Source: Ceratodon purpureus (Eukaryota; Streptophyta; Bryopsida; Pseudoditrichales; Ditrichaceae). Taken from it: a DNA stretch of 64,000 nucleotides. The first letter of the stretch is position 1; every line of letters begins with the position of its first letter. The stretch covers positions 8,394,798 through 8,458,797 of the forward strand of contig CM026428.1 in NCBI GenBank assembly GCA_014871385.1, in the 5' to 3' direction. Made by a program: the position numbers and the translations under genes. Shown here piece after piece: positions 49,884-60,981 of the stretch. The notes beneath the pieces are model-generated. The model ran no database searches. It was not told where the DNA came from and saw only the letters and a program-made list of their open reading frames with translations.

Positions 49884-52800
49884 TTGAGGGGTAGCGAGAT
49901 TGAGCTGTTAGGGTTTACTGGCGCCATGGAGGAGAGTTTGACGGCGCGGACACCGTCGGCTGGGACTGGTAGAAGATCCTTGGTGCAGTCGAAGTCCGGG
50001 GTTTCGAGTAGGAGAGAGGAGTCTGCGACGGAGGCATGCAGCGACGACAAAGGGGGCAACGAGGAGCTCGTCCGCGTCGACGAGGCGGTTCCAGCGTCCA
50101 AACGGAAGAAGGCTGGGAGATCCGTGAAGAAGATATAGTCGGTGGAGGACGTTGAGGCAGAAATCCGGCGATTGAAGGCGCCACCTCGCGTTCTGAGTAG
50201 AGAGGATTTTCACAGGGAGTACAATCTTCCTCTAGAAGGTGACAACCCTCATCGATTTCGGAAGAATACAGTGCGCGCCGATTCCGTGATGAAGTTGTTT
50301 GGAGGTCGATACGTAGATGGGGGCCGCGCCGGTTTCTGTTGGCTGAATTGTAAAGTTCCAGAGGTCGTGGCGCGGGTGAAATTCTTACACCCTATCTTGT
50401 ACCAGCATGGACCAGGAGAAATCCCGAACAATGTCAAGGTGAAGTTTGCGGAGGGTGTCACGTTTGAGTATGAGGAAGGCGCTGGGTTCGTGGATTGGTG
50501 CGCTTTCGGTGCTGAGACAAACGAGCGCTAGCGGTCCCGGTACAAGCAGGATCTGGCCAAGCTACTGGCGTTGAGGAAGACGTTCGAGGGGAAGGGTCCT
50601 GTCGATGTGCGAGGAAAAGAGTGGCGGAGCATCAAGGTGGAGCCTGGGACAGAAGGGGATAGTGGAGGACGAACCTCCGACAGTGGAAGAAAGCGGCTGC
50701 CTTTGAAGAAGGAGGGAGTGGAAGGGGGTTTGGGGTCTTGTCTTGGAGAGACTAGGGATTGTGATGGGAACTTTGAGAGTGGGATGGGGTCTGGCGTGTG
50801 TGTGCAGGGTAGTGTCCAGGACCACAGTGAAGGATTGGTGGGCTGGAGGAAGGGATTGGTGAATGAGAGACTGAAGGAGTTGGAGGGATTAATGGGGGTG
50901 TTGCACTTAGAGTTGAAGGCGTTTGCTGTGAGAAAGGTCCAGTGTTTGGAGAGGACAGAGGCTGCGAGGTCGAAGTGCAAGCAGAGGACCTGCTTGGTGG
51001 ATAGCTGCAAGCATCAAATTCAGATGAAAAAAGTCAGGATGGACGTGCTGGACTCGGAGGGTCAGAGCTCAGTCCTAGAGAAGATCAAGATGGAAGGGAT
51101 TCAAGAGCAGCTGGAGGAGGAGGAGGCTCAGATGCGGGTGGACTTGGCTGAACTCAAAGCAGCCGAATTGGAGCTCGAGGGCGTGGCAGCAATGCTTGAG
51201 GGGAGGGAGAAGTTATTTGACGCATTATCAGCCGAGAATTTCCAGCTGAAGCGAGGGAAGAGCAATGCCTCTATCTGGCCACGTCCTATGGTGTACTCGG
51301 AGGCCTTTGATTTAGACGTCATTGGTAGTGCAGAAGTTTCGGGTTCTATGCCAATGACACCCTGCTGCTTGTGTCTATTTCCCTTCCCTTGCAACGATGT
51401 TGTATTATCTAGTTGTAGACACCTTTACCACCCGTTCTGTGCATCTGTGGTATTTGTCAATTGTGGTGCTTGCGTGGCCAAGGGCTGCGGAGTTGTTCCC
51501 CATCCAGGCTGTTACAACAGCTTCGGGTGGGGACATCCATCGATAGAGATGCGTGATCGAGGGAGACAGCTAGGCGTCACTGAGGAGAGGAGTAAAGTTC
51601 TCCAAGCAAGGGTTGATTGTGCGAGTTCGATGTTGCCATCAAATGGTAAGTTACTTGTCTCTTCTGTTCGACTATTTTCCTTAGTACATCAAGGTCACCG
51701 TTTGTGATATTCCTATATTCTGTATAGTTAAAGTACTATGACGATATTTTTGCGCAATCGGTTTAGTACTTAGCAGAGTCTAGTTGTACCTAATTCTGGG
51801 ATTGCTAATATCAATTTGCGGCATTTCTATGTGAATGTACTTTTCTTTGACACTGTTCATTCGCGCGCCCACTCCTTTGTAGTATGTGTGATACTCTGAG
51901 TACAGTATGGTCAATGTTGTAGGAGCTGATTTTATAGTATACTTACATTTTGTACATACTTTAGTCGGTTTGCTTGTTATAGTACTAAGTGTATAATACT
52001 TTGTGAACAATGTATGTAGCGACACTGTGGCCTTGTACTAATTTACCAGCCTAGGTACAGTGCTAAATTGTACCTATTATACTTTTGTCATTTTGAGTAC
52101 CTTTTGTATAACGATGAGTATACTGTTGGGAAATGCTATTCTGCGAGCGGTGAGCGGAGAGCGGAGAGCGGTGAGCGGTAACTTTGCAGAAATTTTGATG
52201 TTTTTGGTGAAGTTTCTCACAGTCTACAACTACAACATATTGGTTTTCACATTAATTTTTTTTTGAAAAGTATGAACTGAATAACACCTATGACCGTGCG
52301 TGCCTATTTCCATGCTTACCTATATCCGTCTTTAGATGTGATTTACAGCCATCATTGAAGGCTACGGGTGTTAGTATTTTGAATTTTCATCTTTCCACGT
52401 AGTAAGCTCAGGAGAAGTGAATGGATTAAGTTTATCTTTGGGGTGGATACGGTTTAGGATAATGAAGACTACTAGATTTCATAGAAATTTTCTAAGAATA
52501 AAATGCTATTCTTTATTTAGTCCTTAAGTCTACTATCAAGATAAAGTATAGCCAAGTAAGAGAGATAAAGGATAAATTGGCGTATAAAAAGACTGCGGAG
52601 CAACTGCAGATTTTTTCTTTTATTACATTTTTCTTTTTCCTTTTATTACATTTTTCTTTCATCCGATTTGAATTTTTTATGTCATTTTGGGAATGGCCCC
52701 AGCGATTATCCTTTGCGAGGTACGACGTCCATTGCTTTCTCTCGAGAAGTATAACACACCAAAGCCACTGCCCAATTGACGTTAATTAGCTCACATGTAC

Positions 52801-55800
52801 AGGATTATATTCAAGTTAAATTCGATGCCACCAAAGATTATGGGATAAACCTCGTGAATTGCTGACCGGCTTATCTGATCGACCTTGATTAGTGTGGGAT
52901 GTATGGGTGATGTATATGGGATGTATGGGTGATGTATATGGAACTATGTGTATTCGGTCGCAAAGCATGTACGCAATAAAAATCTAAGAACATTTAAAAA
53001 ATCAGAGAACAAAGTTGATTCTTAGAGACCTGGTTTCGCATATCTACAAATGGGCGAGAACTATTACTATGTGCAACAATGTTATTTTTTGATTCTGCCT
53101 GGAAATTGTAACAGTGGAATTACTGGCACACAGATATTGTGTTCAAAAAGGATTACGATGTATTCAACTCAAATTCAAGCAATCATTCACTCGGTTGAAT
53201 CTAGGCAAGAAGTGATCAATAAATGAAGTTCGATGTTTTGAATCGTCAGATGCATTTGAGGAGGTGACCCGTTGAAAGGTTCTTGACATATGAAAGGTCA
53301 CTTTAGCATGTTTAGAAAGGCACAAATTCCCAACTGTCATAAAAGAGTGATACATTCTGCACTTCGGACCAATGTTTGCAAAATAAGTACTCACCGAACA
53401 GTTCTTATGACAGCATTCCACGAGTATTGGCCCGTACTGTCCACTGACCCTAACACCAAGATTTCCACGGTCATAGATCTACGTCCTCTAGTCATTTCAC
53501 TGAAATTGTCCACGGCCATAGGTCACATTCCGAACTATATTTAGAATTTTCAAAAAGCAAAATAATGTTACTCCATAAAATACCGTAATCTTACCGCTCT
53601 AATTCACATTTTCATCAAAATATCCGAAAAGTTACCGCTCTCCGCTCTCCGCTCACCGCTCACCGCTCGCACTTTAGCGACGTCCGTATACTGTTTGTAT
53701 CAGTACTCCAATGTCTGTCTAGAATGTACATTGGGTCCAGTTGGTAGTACTACAAAGTCCTTTTCTGATTCGTCCGACCAGAAATAGTACTTCCTGATTA
53801 AGTTCAGACTAAACCCTCGAATGTTTGCCGCAGACTCTTCAAGCTTCTCCTTCCATGCGCCTGCTGCAACTCTACCTATCGTGCTGGAAGAGAGATCAAG
53901 CCAGGTTTACGTACCTACACCGGTGAAGGGGGATGAAGTGGTGCCGGTGCCGTTGCAGCATGGCCCGTCTAGGATTCTGCTGAAACAGAATGCGAGTGGC
54001 GCGAAACGGAAAAGGGATGAACAGGCTGTCTTTGAGTGCTTGGAGGGAGAAGGGGGGCGAAACACACGAGGGATGGAGCCGGAGCTGGACTCTGAAGACG
54101 AGTCTGACAGCGATGAAGATCAGGAGCAGAAAATGCCAAGGCTCCCCTCCAGTTCTGGGACAACTAGATCAACGGGCTCGGGTGGAGGGTTAGAGCCTCA
54201 GGAAGATTCTCCGGGAATGTTGCCGGTTTTTAAGTCTTACGACCCGGAGTTCATCAGCCCCATACTTGCAGAGGTCTCTAATCTAGGGGAACCTGGGGAG
54301 AAGGCAAAGACTAAATCTCCTATCCAACACTTACACATGGAGGATAGAGATGATGTTGTTGAGGCTGTTCAGGTGGTGTGTACACAAATGGAGGTTACAT
54401 CTCCACCGGCAATACCTGTACCCGGATCCCGGTGTCTACCCGGGAGGAAACACGACTTGAGCCACACCGAAAGTGCAGCCGTAGAACCCACAGGTGACCC
54501 TTCTTCACTGTATTTTTATAGTGCGTAGTCTTAATAGATTTTTTTATACGTACTCTGCTCCATTCAATTAGATTGCACTCCTAAGCATGTGTTGGCTGTA
54601 CAGCTGCTATCCAAAGAGGAGTAGAGAGTCGCGGCAAGAAGGTCAAACAACCAGTCGTAGGGCCGCAGCAGAATCTTACTGGAGATAGGGATGCTGGACC
54701 TTCGATGAAGCCTGCCGTTCGGGAGCGTGTTTCAGAGGTGACTCATGCGAAGGTTGACGACGGTGAACAGGTTGCGGTGGAGAATTTGCTCTCCGTGGAT
54801 AAGAGTGTCACCCAGCTATTTCATGAGGCTCTTGCTGGTGTGGAGGATGCTGAACCGGAGGCCCACATTGCAAGTGAAAGGATCACCCGGGCCCGTGCAA
54901 AGGAGCTCCCAGATGCTATAGATGGCGGGGATGAGGCGTCTCCCGGGAGCTCGAGAAAGAAGAAGGGGGAGAAGAAACAAAAGGTAGGTGGTGCGGCGTC
55001 CAAGGGCCGGAAGTAGCAGCGCTGGAGATGGAACGTCGTTGTCAATTTTGGTAGATTTTGTGAAGGGTTTACGGAATGTAGTTCACTTGTGGCCGGCTTT
55101 GTATTCTAACCTCAATTGCGGGTTAACTTCAATGAATGCACATTATCGCATAACAATTGTGGAAATGTGGGCTGTCCAATTACCAGGGCCAGTTCTCTTA
55201 TTTGGTTGAAGAGTTGTCTAGGGGACTAGAGAAGACCAAAGTCCCTCTTGTGTTCTCTGATTTTTCTTTGCCTAGTTTTCAATACATCAACAAGAGCATT
55301 GTGTACAACCAGGCACATGTGAATCCTACGCTGTCCAGTCTAGGCAAGGGATCTTACTGTTCATGCCCATCAGGGGACTGCTTGACCGCCAAGTGTCCGT
55401 GTACATGTGCAACAACCGCCAACGGTGGTAGCTTTGCATACAGGGCAGGCGGATTCCTCAAGGATTCTTTTCTCCAACGACGAATAAATGAAGCCTACGA
55501 CTGTACTAGTACTCTACAGTGCTACTGTACCAAGCTTCGCCGTATTGAGAGTGTTGTCACATGTGGGGTTCACAAGTCAAGCGCCTTCATTTCTGAGTGC
55601 AATGCAAAGTGTGGATGTTGTATCGATTGTGGGAACCGTGTTGTACAGCAGGGGATGAGATACGGTGTAGAGGTTTTCCGTACAGCCCACATGGGTTGGG
55701 GTATTCGAGCAAGAGTACCTATCCCTAGAGGGGCGTTTGTGTTTGAGATGTGCGGGGAGATTTTGACCAATGCTGAACAAATCTTAAGGAATCGGGGTGT

Positions 55801-56253
55801 GAAGGGGGGCTCCTCTTATAGCTTACAGATTGATGCCGACTGGGCTGCTGAAGTAGTGTTGGATGACAACTGAGCTTTGTGCCTTGATGCAACCTGATTC
55901 GGAAATGTGGCCCGATTCCTCAATCATCGGTAGGTCCCACTTCTATTTGCACCGTATGGTCTCAGCCGGTTTATACGTAGATTTCCATACTTCTAATGCC
56001 TTGTGTTGTCTGTGTCTACAGGTGCGAAGATTCGAACTTGGTAGATGTCCCAATCCTAGTCGGAAGGCTAGATCGGAGCTTTTACCAGCTGGCATTCTTC
56101 ACGAAACGGAAGATACAACCAATGGAGGAATTGACATGGGATTACGGAACTGACTTCAGCAGAGACGACCCTGATCTACCGTACTTCGAGTGCAAGTGCG
56201 AGAGTTCTGTATGTAGGGGAAAAGTAGACTTGCTAAGTACTTGTTGTACCTAG
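49884..56253 (+). pseudogene. RING-like, coiled-coil, SUVR4-like SET-domain gene, in-frame stops
   Basis: A single plus frame from 49884 to about 51645 is broken only by TAG at 50136-50138 and 50529-50531. It encodes a basic N-terminus, a conserved-looking block (REDFHREYNLPLEGDNPHRF, AGFCWLNCKVPEVVARVKFL), a long coiled coil (EKIKMEGIQEQLEEEEAQMR) and a Cys/His cluster (CCLCLFPF, SSCRHLYHPFC, CVAKGCGVV) like a RING finger. It ends at a donor (GTAAGT). The next exon starts after GCCGCAG at about 53834 with acidic Ser-rich linkers. The C-terminal part (55190-56253) is a histone H3K9-type methyltransferase: pre-SET cysteines (CSCPSGDCLTAKCPCTC, CNAKCGCCIDCGNRVVQQG), SET (GWGIRARVPIPRGAFVFEMC, GNVARFLNHR), a 95-bp intron, then CEDSNLVDVP, ELTWDYGTDF and post-SET CKCESSVCRGK. 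TGA stops lie at 55871 and 55895. Joining the two halves into one gene is inferred. Confidence 0.7.
52128..53685. mobile_element. 1,558-bp non-autonomous element with GAGCGG ends and 10-bp target duplication
   Basis: The left end (GGGAAATGCTATTCTGCGAG + CGG) and the right end read on minus (GGACGTCGCTAAAGTGCGAG + CGG) are followed by GAGCGG/GAGAGC arrays. Further in lies the CCTATGACCGTG-type motif shared with the large Mutator-like element. GTATACTGTT flanks it exactly on both sides (52118-52127 and 53686-53695), a 10-bp duplication typical of Mutator insertions. It has no coding capacity I can recognise. It sits between exons of the RING/SET gene, so it appears to lie in an intron. Confidence 0.9.
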
Positions 56254-56420
56254 TGTACACTAAGCACATATTGTACACACTGTATATGTCGTACATTGCT
56301 AGAAAGACACTTTGTACATATTTTGGATAATGTACACAATGGACATATTGGACATAGTAATTCAGTTGAGTTAAAGTGATGGCAATGGCATTGAGATTTT
56401 GTATTAAGCTTTAGGAAATA
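56225..56420. repeat. GTAC-dense spacer between SET gene and DDE transposase
   Basis: About seven GTAC tetramers fall within roughly 115 bp (56225-56337). Similar AGTACT/GTACA density occurs in the large intron (51700-52100, 53700-53800) and upstream of the DDE gene (58380-58860). This may be a subterminal or regulatory motif of the surrounding unit. Confidence 0.5.
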
Positions 56421-56446
56421 CAGTTATGATGGTATGTTGTGGACTT

Positions 56447-58386
56447 CTATTCTTCGTTAAATGCCCACCAGTCCCTCAGCGCATCCTCACAAATCCTCTT
56501 TGACTCGGCTGTAATCTTGTAAACGGGACTACCTTTAACTCTATGGGCTGCAAGAACCATTGGGAACTTGCAAGCTCTGACCAAATGAGCATCTATATGT
56601 GCATCAACGGCCCTATCACAAAACACGTAAGTTTTATCACCTCTTCCATACTTCTTATAGTACTTAGCTCGGATGACCTTGTCCCCAGCAGAAAAAACAC
56701 CGCCCCATGGACATGACAAACTCTCCTGCAATACAAATTTTGTACGTTGACATTGCAGTATGTAGTAATCCACTCCGTCTTCGTTGTCAGTCTCTGCTGG
56801 GATCATGAAGCTGTCGCCAACGCACACCAAATCGCCTATCTCCACAGAAATGCCGTCATGAATCCAGTTGGTGTCGTCATCGAGAACATCAATCTGGTCT
56901 GCTACAGCGCCGGTACTAAGTGGCTGTAGACGTTGTACCTTCCACTCCTGCACATGAGACGAGTTCTCACAATTATTCCAGTTATCATCGACACAAGGGA
57001 TGCAAAAGCATGATAGCTCCCGAGTTCTAAGAAGAGTAGGGTCAGATAGAGAAAAACCTATAACAGAATGCAAACTTTTAGAGCCAGGTAAAGTGCGACA
57101 TCTGATACTACTATCTCTGTGATCTACTTCAAATTCTCCAATGTTCCAAAAAACGCGAGAGATTGGCTCAGTTGTTGACTGAGCGTATGTGCTGGAAACA
57201 CGGTCAGAGTAGTTTTCTTTCAAAAATTCGACAACGTGTGTTGCATTCTGAAGCGGTCTCTGGGGGTTCCAAATCTGTTCGGCTCTCAACGCCCTTTTCA
57301 CCATTGCACCTGCACCATCCCACTCCCCCTTCCCGTGAGCTGATTCAAAAAAATTCCACCTCATCATGCACCCCCCAGTGAGCGACGGATACCGCCCAAC
57401 GAAGTACATGGCAGTGGCACACTTGAATTGGCTACTGCAGCCGTCACTGAATACCCAGTGTTCCTCTATGGTAAGACCAGCATCAACCACCCAGTCCCAA
57501 TGCAACATTAAACAATGTTGCACAAACGCAGAATCATGAGCCTTATCATCTGAAATGTAATAATGCGTTTGCTTCATGATGTCGTCCCCTTCTCTCTACA
57601 TTGTGATATGTACAACAATTGTAACACTAGTGCTGAAGTAATACATGCTTTGCACTTCATTCTGAATTGCAAATGTATAATTTTCAGCATAGTCTATATG
57701 GGACACAAGAACTCCTTCTGGGATATTCTTCATCATCAGTTGACATTGCTCATCTTGCCACCTCGCTCTGAAATTGTGTGTCACAAAAGTAGTCACTGTC
57801 TTCTCCATGTACAAGAGAAACTCATGGACGGGCGTCTCCTTGAATGCCTCTCTCAGTCTTTTCTTCGGCTGCCCTGTCTCTGCATGCACTCCAACCTCGT
57901 AGTACTCAAAGCACTTCCACTTCAGTAGGAACGACTGAGAATCCTGTAACTCTAGTGGACAAACCTTGAATAAATGAAAGCCACACTGTGTACAATCACC
58001 CATAAGACACTCTAACCTATGCCATCTCTCGAACTCTCCCTTTGGACATAGGCAAGCCTCCCACATGGCTGTAATGCGCTTGAAAATAGAATTGTGAGCA
58101 TGGCAACCAGTCCCTTGTTCTTCATCTGCACACACCACACGTGCAGACATGTGCAACTTGTTGAGGTATGAAAACCCCTTAACTTGTCCCTGAGATTGAT
58201 TAATCCAGCCTTCATCATGTCCATCTCAACATGATAGATGCAGCAACATGTATTCCTCTCTTTTAATTTCTTCACCCACCACGGCTTCAACCTCTTGAAT
58301 GCCCTCTGTCGAACAGTGCATTCAGGGTGGACTTCGAGGAAACGTTGGAAGTACGCAGTCTGTACAAACATCACAGCATAGTACAA
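56447..58386 (-). pseudogene. Unassigned DDE-type transposase converging on the SET gene
   Basis: Minus-strand blocks 58386 to 58150 (FQRFLEVHPECTVRQRAFKR, KLKERNTCCCIYHVEMDM), 58156-57596 and 57577-56447 form one gene. The first junction needs a frame change, and a TAG at 57598-57596 interrupts an otherwise continuous frame (ITM|REGDDIMKQTHYYISDD), consistent with CAG to TAG. A Cys-rich part (CLMGDCTQCG) precedes VSHIDYAENYTFAIQNEVQS, the first acidic residues of an RNase H fold. Then come HYYISDDKAHDSAFVQHCLM, WVFSDGCSSQFKCATAMYFV and NFFESAHGKGEWDGAGAMVK. This SDD, FSDG-SSQFK, SHGKG-WDGAGA signature is known from large uncharacterised transposase-like families in plants and animals. The C-terminus includes FCIPCVDDNWNNC and a ligand-like YYKKYGRGDKTYVFCDRAVD. 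The first exon upstream of 58386 is not resolved. Confidence 0.65.
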
Positions 58387-58399
58387 GTTGCTAACTGTT

Positions 58400-59165
58400 A
58401 GTACTTAATCACCATTCCGGTTACTGAAAGTACTAATACTCTATATACTCTACAAGATAACCACATCAAAGTACAAATTTGAATACTTTGGATAACTTTG
58501 AAATTACTTTGAATACTTTAAATAACTTTGAAGTACAAGTGTAATACAAATGATACTGTAGTCTACCTATGAAATTAGCGCCCAATGATACATTGTTTGA
58601 AAAGGATACAAGGTGTACATTATCTTGTTACATTGAGTAGGACTATTACAGTGTGTGTACACTTAGGAACACCCTACACCTTGATTGCGTAAATGGATGT
58701 ACTCTAACACCATCGAAAGTACAAGAATTATCAGAATGTTCTAGGAGGAATAAAGTGTACTCCGAGGCAAGGTATTGGAACTACACAGCATAGACTATTG
58801 CGACGTAATGTACTCTTTAACGACAAAGGTGGAGGAATAGTACATTCTAGTGAACACATCAAAAGTTAAAGCACTCTGCGTAGAATCTAGAGCAGGGTCT
58901 AGAAAGGAGTTAGAAATATTGTATAGGCAAACTTACTTGCATCTCACAGAGATAATGAGTAGGATGAGGTGGAAGCCAGAGTTTGCGTCCTACTCTGTGC
59001 CGAACAATATCCTTCTTGTTCGGAGAAACTTTGGTCTGTATCTCCACCAACGGAGTATGCACTCTTTGACATAATCAGAAAGACCAGCCCTCGGCTGCCT
59101 AGACAAACGCAACTTCGGTAGTGATCCACTGGAATCTTCGTCTGGCAACCTCCTTCTCAAAGGAG
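58400..59165. other. Region upstream of the DDE gene, no clear exon
   Basis: AT-rich with repeated AGTACT and AATACTTTGAATA motifs. Minus-strand open segments at 58944-59129 could hold a first exon of the DDE gene but carry no diagnostic motif. Confidence 0.35.
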
Positions 59166-59399
59166 GGAGACTTGTATGCGTGCTGCGAGCGGCGAGCGGA
59201 GAGCGGCGAGCGGTGATTTGGAGAGCGGCGAGCAGTAAAAAGCTTTTAAAAAGTAACTTTTTGACTGAAATTCGAATATAAATTTAGAATATTCGAACAT
59301 TCTGAGAATATTCTGAGAATATTCTCAGAATATTAATAGATTCAAGACTTTCTCCGTACCCTATAACCGTGGACTGAACAAGGTCTGTATAATAAAAAT

Positions 59400-60010
59400 G
59401 TATTACCTTCCCGCTTTGTTCCTGTACTAATCCTATATTTTGTAAGGTCCTTAATTAAATTAGTGAATTATATGTCATCTTCTTCAAATTAATTTATCTC
59501 TTCCAATCACAAGTATATGACATCCAACATATTACTTATTGTTGTAATTATTTGGATTTGTTTCGCTTTCCATCTTCTTCCATTCTAATAATCTTGTCAA
59601 TTCCTGAATGGTGTATCCACTCTATTCCTCCATCCTGTACTATGATTTCTGTGCCTACGTACTCTCTAATTACTTTGATCATTTTCTTCTTAATTATTCT
59701 TTATTCATTTTCTATTTACTCTTTTTTTTCCCATTCCAAATTGTCCACCGAAATCCTTCTTTGCGCTCGGTGTACACACACCCACTTTGGTAGCCTTTTC
59801 CAGAGATTTCTTTTCTACTATTCTTTTTTTTTTTTTTTTTATTTATTTTTTTTTTTAATCAATTTTTTTAATTTTTTTAATTTTAATTTAATTTTTATTT
59901 TCTTAAGTTTTTTTTTTTAATTCTTTTTGTAATTTTTTTTATTTCATTTTTATTTTTATTTTTTAAAACTTAGTTTCCGGATTTAAATTTATAAAAACAT
60001 TAAACTAAAG
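59400..60010. repeat. T-rich low-complexity left arm, copy 2
   Basis: Long poly-T and TTTATTTT tracts between the inverted end and the small ORF, corresponding to 25320-25680 in copy 1. ORFs here are Phe-rich artefacts. Confidence 0.8.
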
Positions 60011-60256
60011 CTTCTAAACGTAGGCCTTTAATTTGGTCCCCCTCCATTTTTAATTTTTTACTTCCGATTTCAAATCAATTTGAATAGTGCTAACGGTCCT
60101 AGACAGACCAACTTCGAAAGGATGAAATTCATTTATCATTATACGGTCCCCGTTTCAAAGGCGCCAACGTCTCAGTTCATGGATATTTAGGTAGTGGCAG
60201 TAGAAGGTCTCTTCCTCTTTGTGCATTCTCTTCTTGGAGCGACTCCCAAGTAGAGC

Positions 60257-60712
60257 GTGTTTTTAGGTATGGAAGATGTCGGAGAAACTGCTGTCTCACT
60301 TGGTGATGTCGTTGGCCCATTTCAACCATATGTGGAGGTTGAGGGGGAAGATGAGGCGGAAGGTGGCAGTGAAGGGCATTCAGGAAACGTTGCGGTCAAT
60401 GTACGATTAGACCTCATAGCGGGACCAAAGGTTGTACAGGAGCCAACCTGTACTGTAGTAGTTGAGAGGGAGCCGGTCGTGCCCTTTTCAAATCATGCAT
60501 ACTCCAAGGTTGGGAAGATTCCACCGGGGACTTATTCTAGGGAAGCATTGCGTAGAAAGAGTGAAGCGAGTCCACTGTCAAAACGTCTCCACCTACGACA
60601 ATCTCAAAGTGTGGAACAAACAGTGAACATCAATGTTGCTTGTCCTGTAGTACAGCCAGAGGTTGCTAATTCTGCTGAAAATGCGAGGGGAATATCTAAA
60701 TGCGGTAAGTAG
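60257..60712 (+). CDS. Small conserved element ORF, copy 2 (function unknown)
   Basis: A 151-residue ORF starts MEDVGETAVSLGDVVGPFQP, the paralogue of 25857-26309. Shared blocks are FQPYVEVE, HAYSKVGKIP-GTYSRE and VACPVV. The middle and the last 10 residues differ: copy 2 ends GISKCGK, copy 1 ends KRVRFED. The ORF is open throughout. Its role is unknown; its persistence beside the transposase in both copies argues for a function in the element. Confidence 0.65.
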   Translation: MFLGMEDVGETAVSLGDVVGPFQPYVEVEGEDEAEGGSEGHSGNVAVNVRLDLIAGPKVVQEPTCTVVVEREPVVPFSNHAYSKVGKIPPGTYSREALRRKSEASPLSKRLHLRQSQSVEQTVNINVACPVVQPEVANSAENARGISKCGK

Positions 60713-60981
60713 AAAGAATAAAGTGGCTAATAATTTGTAAAGATGGCACTAGTACACTTGAACTGTTAGGTGAGACAATGTAAGTAGGCCCGATGTCCAA
60801 AGCAAATGCTACTCTTACACAATGAAGTAAATGTGATTGACAAAACCTTTATATTGAAATAGGCAATACGGAAATTGTATTGCTGACTCAGTACAAGGAA
60901 AAATTCAATCACCAGTGACTAAGCATCCACATTAACTACTGTCCGCGATGTGAATGCCTGTCAACCAAAGTTTCTAGCCTC

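Noticed and set aside
27911..57598. Possible genetic code change with TAG read as glutamine
   Set aside because: Nine TAG codons fall at Gln-compatible places, but TGA occurs nearly as often at other sites. Copy 2 has CAG where copy 1 has TAG. Both element ORFs end at TAG or TAA at matching positions. C-to-T decay explains this better.
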